Shown here one piece after another: positions 61,398 to 64,000 of a DNA stretch of 64,000 bases; the stretch's first letter is position 1, and every line of letters starts with the position of its first letter. The stretch lies in assembly GCF_008757455.1 (NCBI RefSeq), contig NZ_VCMV01000024.1:40782-104781 (forward strand), given 5' to 3'. A program made the position numbers and the translations under genes. This DNA is from Microvirga brassicacearum (GTDB taxonomy: Bacteria; Pseudomonadota; Alphaproteobacteria; Rhizobiales; Beijerinckiaceae). Under the pieces are notes generated by a model. That model had not been told where the DNA came from and did not search any database. It worked only from the letters and a program-made list of their open reading frames with translations.

Positions 61398-62552
61398 ATG
61401 GCAGATTTCCAGTTCGAGACGACGCCGCGCATCATCTGCCAGGCACGCGGCAGCGCCCGCCTCGGCGAACTTGCACGAGAGCTGACGGTCGCTCGCCTCT
61501 TCGTCGTGACCGATGCGGGGCTGATCAAGACCGGCTTGATCGAGCCCATCCTTGCCTCGCTTTCTGCCTCCGGCATCGACATCACGCTGTTTTCCGACGT
61601 GCTCGCCGATCCCCCGCAGGAGGTCGTCCTCGCGGCGGTGTCGGCGGCAAAAGCGGCCAGGGTCGATGGGGTGATGGGAATCGGCGGCGGCAGCTCCCTC
61701 GATACCGCGAAACTGGTGGCCCTTCTGTGCGGCACGTCGCAGGCTCTGGACGAGATCTACGGTGTCGGGCTTGCCCGCGGCGCGCGGCTGCCGCTGATCC
61801 AGGTTCCCACCACCGCCGGAACCGGCTCGGAGGTGACGCCAATTGCCATCGTCACCACGCCGACGCATGAGAAGAAGGGCGTCGTCTCGCCGTTGCTCTA
61901 TCCCGATGTGGCGCTGCTCGACGGAAGGTTGACGCTCGGCCTCCCGCCGCACGTCACGGCGATGACCGGCATCGACGCCATGGTCCATGCCATCGAGGCG
62001 TTCACGAGCCGCCTCAAGAAGAACCCGATCTCCGATGCGCTGGCGCTCAAGGCCCTCGCCCTGCTCTACCGCAATATCCGAATTGCAGTCGCGGACGGTG
62101 CGGACGAGGCGGCGCGCACGGCGATGCTACAGGGATCGTTGCTCGCCGGCATGGCGTTTGCGAATTCACCCGTGGGGGCCGTTCACGCGCTCGCCTACCC
62201 TCTGGGCGGGCACTTTCATGTTCCGCACGGATTGAGCAACTCGCTGGTGTTGCGTGCGGTGATCGATTTCAATCGCCCTGTTGCGGATCGACTCTATGCG
62301 GAATTGGCCGAGGCCATTTTGCCCGGACGGCACTTCGCCGATCCGGCTGAAGGCGCGGATGCCTTCGCGCGCGAACTCAAGGCGCTCGTGGCCGAGATGC
62401 CCTATCCGCAACGGCTGAGAGAGGTCGGCGTCGCGGTGGCCGATCTGCCAATGCTGGCACGCGATGCCATGAACGTGCAGCGGCTTCTCGTCAACAATCC
62501 GCGCGCGGTCACCTACGAGGACGCGCTGTCGATCTACGAGGCCGCATTCTAA
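61398..62552 (+). CDS. Iron-containing alcohol dehydrogenase
   Basis: A 384-residue group III dehydrogenase. The NAD(P)-binding loop is GIGGGSSLDTAK (about residues 94-105), PTTAGTGSEVTPIA is the second signature, and metal ligands are in GIDAMVHAIEAF and HALAYPLGGHFHVPHG (the His-rich block). Such enzymes oxidise primary alcohols, diols or hydroxy acids, or reduce aldehydes; the substrate cannot be told. The start at 61398 follows a divergent 252-base region shared with the binding protein gene. It ends 7 bases from the convergent ligase gene. Confidence 0.92.
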   Translation: MADFQFETTPRIICQARGSARLGELARELTVARLFVVTDAGLIKTGLIEPILASLSASGIDITLFSDVLADPPQEVVLAAVSAAKAARVDGVMGIGGGSSLDTAKLVALLCGTSQALDEIYGVGLARGARLPLIQVPTTAGTGSEVTPIAIVTTPTHEKKGVVSPLLYPDVALLDGRLTLGLPPHVTAMTGIDAMVHAIEAFTSRLKKNPISDALALKALALLYRNIRIAVADGADEAARTAMLQGSLLAGMAFANSPVGAVHALAYPLGGHFHVPHGLSNSLVLRAVIDFNRPVADRLYAELAEAILPGRHFADPAEGADAFARELKALVAEMPYPQRLREVGVAVADLPMLARDAMNVQRLLVNNPRAVTYEDALSIYEAAF

Positions 62553-62559
62553 CGCACTC

Positions 62560-63645
62560 CTACACCCGCACATCCGCGATCGGCGCCTCGATCTGCGCGA
62601 AGGTGCATTGACGCGGTTCCTTGTCGGGACGCCAGCGCATCAGCTTGGTTCCGTGGCGGAAACGGTCGCCGGTGACGTGATCGTACCTCACTTCGACGAC
62701 GAGCTCCGGTCGCAACGGCTCCCATTCGCCAGTGCGCTCGGTGCTCCAGCGGCTCGGTCCGCCGGGTGCCTTGCCGGTGAAACCCGGCGGCTCGCGCAAC
62801 GCGTCCAGGCGTCGCGTCAGCGCGGGACGTTCCTCATCCGTGATGGTCGCGGTGAAGCCCACATGATTGAGATTGCCGCCCTTATCGTAGAGCCCGAGCA
62901 ACAGCGATCCGACCTCCCTGCTGCGGCTCTCGTAGCGAAAGCCGCCGACGACGCAATCGGCCGTTCTCAGTCGCTTGACCTTGATCATCGTCCGCGCCCC
63001 GGGCGTGTAGGGAGCCATCAGGCGCTTGGCAACGACGCCGTCCGTTTCACCATGTCCCGCCGTGCCGAGCCACGTCTCGGCCTTGCTCCGGTCGCGCGTA
63101 CAGGGCGAGAGGAGAAGCTTTTTCGGCACCGCCGCATCTTTCATGAAGGTCTCGAGGACCTGGCGACGCTTCTCCAGCGGCTGCTCGATCAGGCTCCGGC
63201 CATCCGGCGCGACGAGCATGTCGAACAGGATCAATCTCGCGGGCGTCTCCGCAGCGAGTTTCCGGATGCGGCTCTCCGCCGGGTGAAGCCGCATCTGCAA
63301 TGCGTCGAATGCCAGCCGCCCATCGAGCTCGATTGCCAGTTCGCCATCGATGACGAAACGCGCAACGCCGATGTCGCGCAGCAGCGCCACCACCTCGGGG
63401 AAGTAGCGCCCTAAAGGCTTGCCTGATTTCGCCCTGAGCTCGACGACGTCGCCCGCCTTGAAGGCGAGGCAGCGGAAGCCGTCCCATTTGGGCTCGTATT
63501 GCCAGGAACCATCGGCCTCGGGCAGGACCTCGGCGATCTTTGCCTCCATCGGCACGGTATCGAGGGGAAGTGCAAATTTCTCGTTGGCGAGGGCCGGCCT
63601 TGTCCGATCATCCGTCTTCACGCTCTTTCGCCCACGAACCACCAT
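62560..63645 (-). CDS. ATP-dependent DNA ligase (LigC/LigD ligase type)
   Basis: A 361-residue ATP-dependent DNA ligase. The adenylated lysine is in motif I, EPKWDGFRC (about residues 51-59). Other motifs are VIDGELAIE (motif III) and GVVAKRLMAPYTPG (motif IV), and MIKVK (motif V). An OB-fold C-terminal half follows. The nuclease and polymerase domains of full LigD are absent; the polymerase is encoded separately upstream in the same operon, giving a split NHEJ set. The start at 63645 is 6 bases after the small ORF; a later ATG is at 63549. Confidence 0.9.
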   Translation of the reverse strand: MVVRGRKSVKTDDRTRPALANEKFALPLDTVPMEAKIAEVLPEADGSWQYEPKWDGFRCLAFKAGDVVELRAKSGKPLGRYFPEVVALLRDIGVARFVIDGELAIELDGRLAFDALQMRLHPAESRIRKLAAETPARLILFDMLVAPDGRSLIEQPLEKRRQVLETFMKDAAVPKKLLLSPCTRDRSKAETWLGTAGHGETDGVVAKRLMAPYTPGARTMIKVKRLRTADCVVGGFRYESRSREVGSLLLGLYDKGGNLNHVGFTATITDEERPALTRRLDALREPPGFTGKAPGGPSRWSTERTGEWEPLRPELVVEVRYDHVTGDRFRHGTKLMRWRPDKEPRQCTFAQIEAPIADVRV

Positions 63646-63651
63646 GCGGCG

Positions 63652-63843
63652 CTATCCGAACCGCCGATGGTCATTGCTCACCCGTTTGACCAGTTCCCTC
63701 GCCTCCTCGGCGGTGATCCAGTGCTTGCGGGCGAAATATCCGCCGTCCTCGGTGGCACCGTTCGGACCAGCAGGATTTTTGTTCGCTCCCTTGTCGATCA
63801 TCTCCCTCCTCCGATCCTGCCAGCGCGAACGGTCTTGCGTCAT
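63652..63843 (-). CDS. Small ORF in NHEJ operon, unknown function
   Basis: A 63-residue basic protein (MTQDRSRWQDRRREMIDKGA at the start; ITAEEARELVKRVSNDHRRF at the end) with no cysteine cluster, signal or membrane segment. Its ATG overlaps the stop of the upstream polymerase gene by four bases and its stop lies 6 bases before the ligase start. This tight packing supports a real gene, but I do not recognise the family. Helical content at the C-terminus and net charge would allow DNA or partner binding; that is speculation. Confidence 0.6.
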   Translation of the reverse strand: MTQDRSRWQDRRREMIDKGANKNPAGPNGATEDGGYFARKHWITAEEARELVKRVSNDHRRFG

Positions 63844-64000
63844 GCGGCCAGCCTCGTTTTCCCGAGCCGCTTGATGGCATCCTCAAGCGAGCGTTCACTA
63901 TCGCAGTAATCCGCCCAGGCTTTGCTCCTGCCCAAAAGCCCCGGCACGGTGCGGATCGTGTATCGCGTCGGATCGAGATCGGTCTTCACCTGCGCCCAGG
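63840..64000 (-). CDS. LigD-type polymerase/primase, C-terminal fragment
   Basis: A partial gene entering from the right edge. The last 52 residues read WAQVKTDLDPTRYTIRTVPG and, near the end, DAIKRLGKTRLAA. The LDPxxYTIRTVP pattern and the final EDAIKRL helix are those of the polymerase (primase-like) domain of bacterial NHEJ ligase D proteins. This polymerase fills gaps with ribonucleotides before ligation. It ends with a four-base overlap with the small ORF, so polymerase, small ORF and ligase form one operon. Whether a nuclease domain or Ku gene lies further upstream cannot be seen. Confidence 0.75.
   Translation of the reverse strand, partial: WAQVKTDLDPTRYTIRTVPGLLGRSKAWADYCDSERSLEDAIKRLGKTRLAA

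Overview
The window is a GC-rich chromosomal segment of an alphaproteobacterium, almost certainly of the order Hyphomicrobiales (Rhizobiales). The evidence is gene order and family content: dusB-ntrB-ntrC-ntrY-ntrX-hfq-hflX-mazG, a fused ispDF, rplM-rpsI-argC, rlpA-dac-tmk-holB-metG-tatD-MBL, DUF2842 and DUF1236 proteins, a probable ROSE-controlled small heat-shock gene and rhizobial-type dispersed repeats. I see no phage, insertion sequence, CRISPR array or rRNA; there is one tRNA-Ser.

Layout. 1-5.9 kb: small envelope proteins (one behind an EcfG-type stress promoter), heme A synthase, an orphan ParA, and metY behind a palindrome-overlapped promoter. 5.9-12.5 kb: a hotdog thioesterase, rplM-rpsI, a probable arginine attenuator with a leaderless leader peptide, argC, lipA, ratA, pncC and ispDF. 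12.6-22.7 kb: dusB-ntrBC-ntrYX-hfq-hflX, convergent with mazG. 22.8-24.7 kb: two small heat-shock proteins and a Cys-rich copper-binding protein. 24.7-34.1 kb: the rlpA/dac/tmk/holB/metG/tatD/MBL run, interrupted by a GH1-like glycosidase and an AAC(3)-I-like acetyltransferase. 34.8-47.8 kb: tRNA-Ser, an esterase, CorA, a DMT exporter divergent from a MocR regulator, a SitABCD-type Mn/Fe importer behind twin Mur/Fur-like boxes, a Tat-exported carbonic anhydrase and a serralysin-type protease. 48.2-58.3 kb: the most distinctive region, described next. 58.4-64 kb: phhA, an orphan peptide-type binding protein divergent from an iron-containing alcohol dehydrogenase, and an NHEJ-type operon (polymerase, small ORF, ATP-dependent ligase) running off the right edge.

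The best candidate for an undescribed system is 48.2-58.3 kb. A complete Dpp/Opp-type importer, an AroM protein and a regulator that fuses an AroM-like domain to a LuxR-type HTH lie on the minus strand. A DUF917 (S-methyl thiohydantoin desulfurase-type) protein and a hydantoinase/oxoprolinase lie divergently on the plus strand. A 20-bp dyad, CTNTAGGGGNNNNCCCTTAT, occurs upstream of both aroM and the DUF917 gene, about 50 nt from each start. In the fused regulator both cysteines of the AroM protein are serines, so it looks like a catalytically dead ligand sensor. I infer a self-contained system for uptake and degradation of a cyclised amino-acid, hydantoin-like or peptide-like compound.

Regulatory DNA is informative elsewhere too: the argC leader, the metY palindrome, the sit boxes, the EcfG promoter and the heat-shock leader. 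All functional names rest on reading motifs and recalling families; no database search was run.
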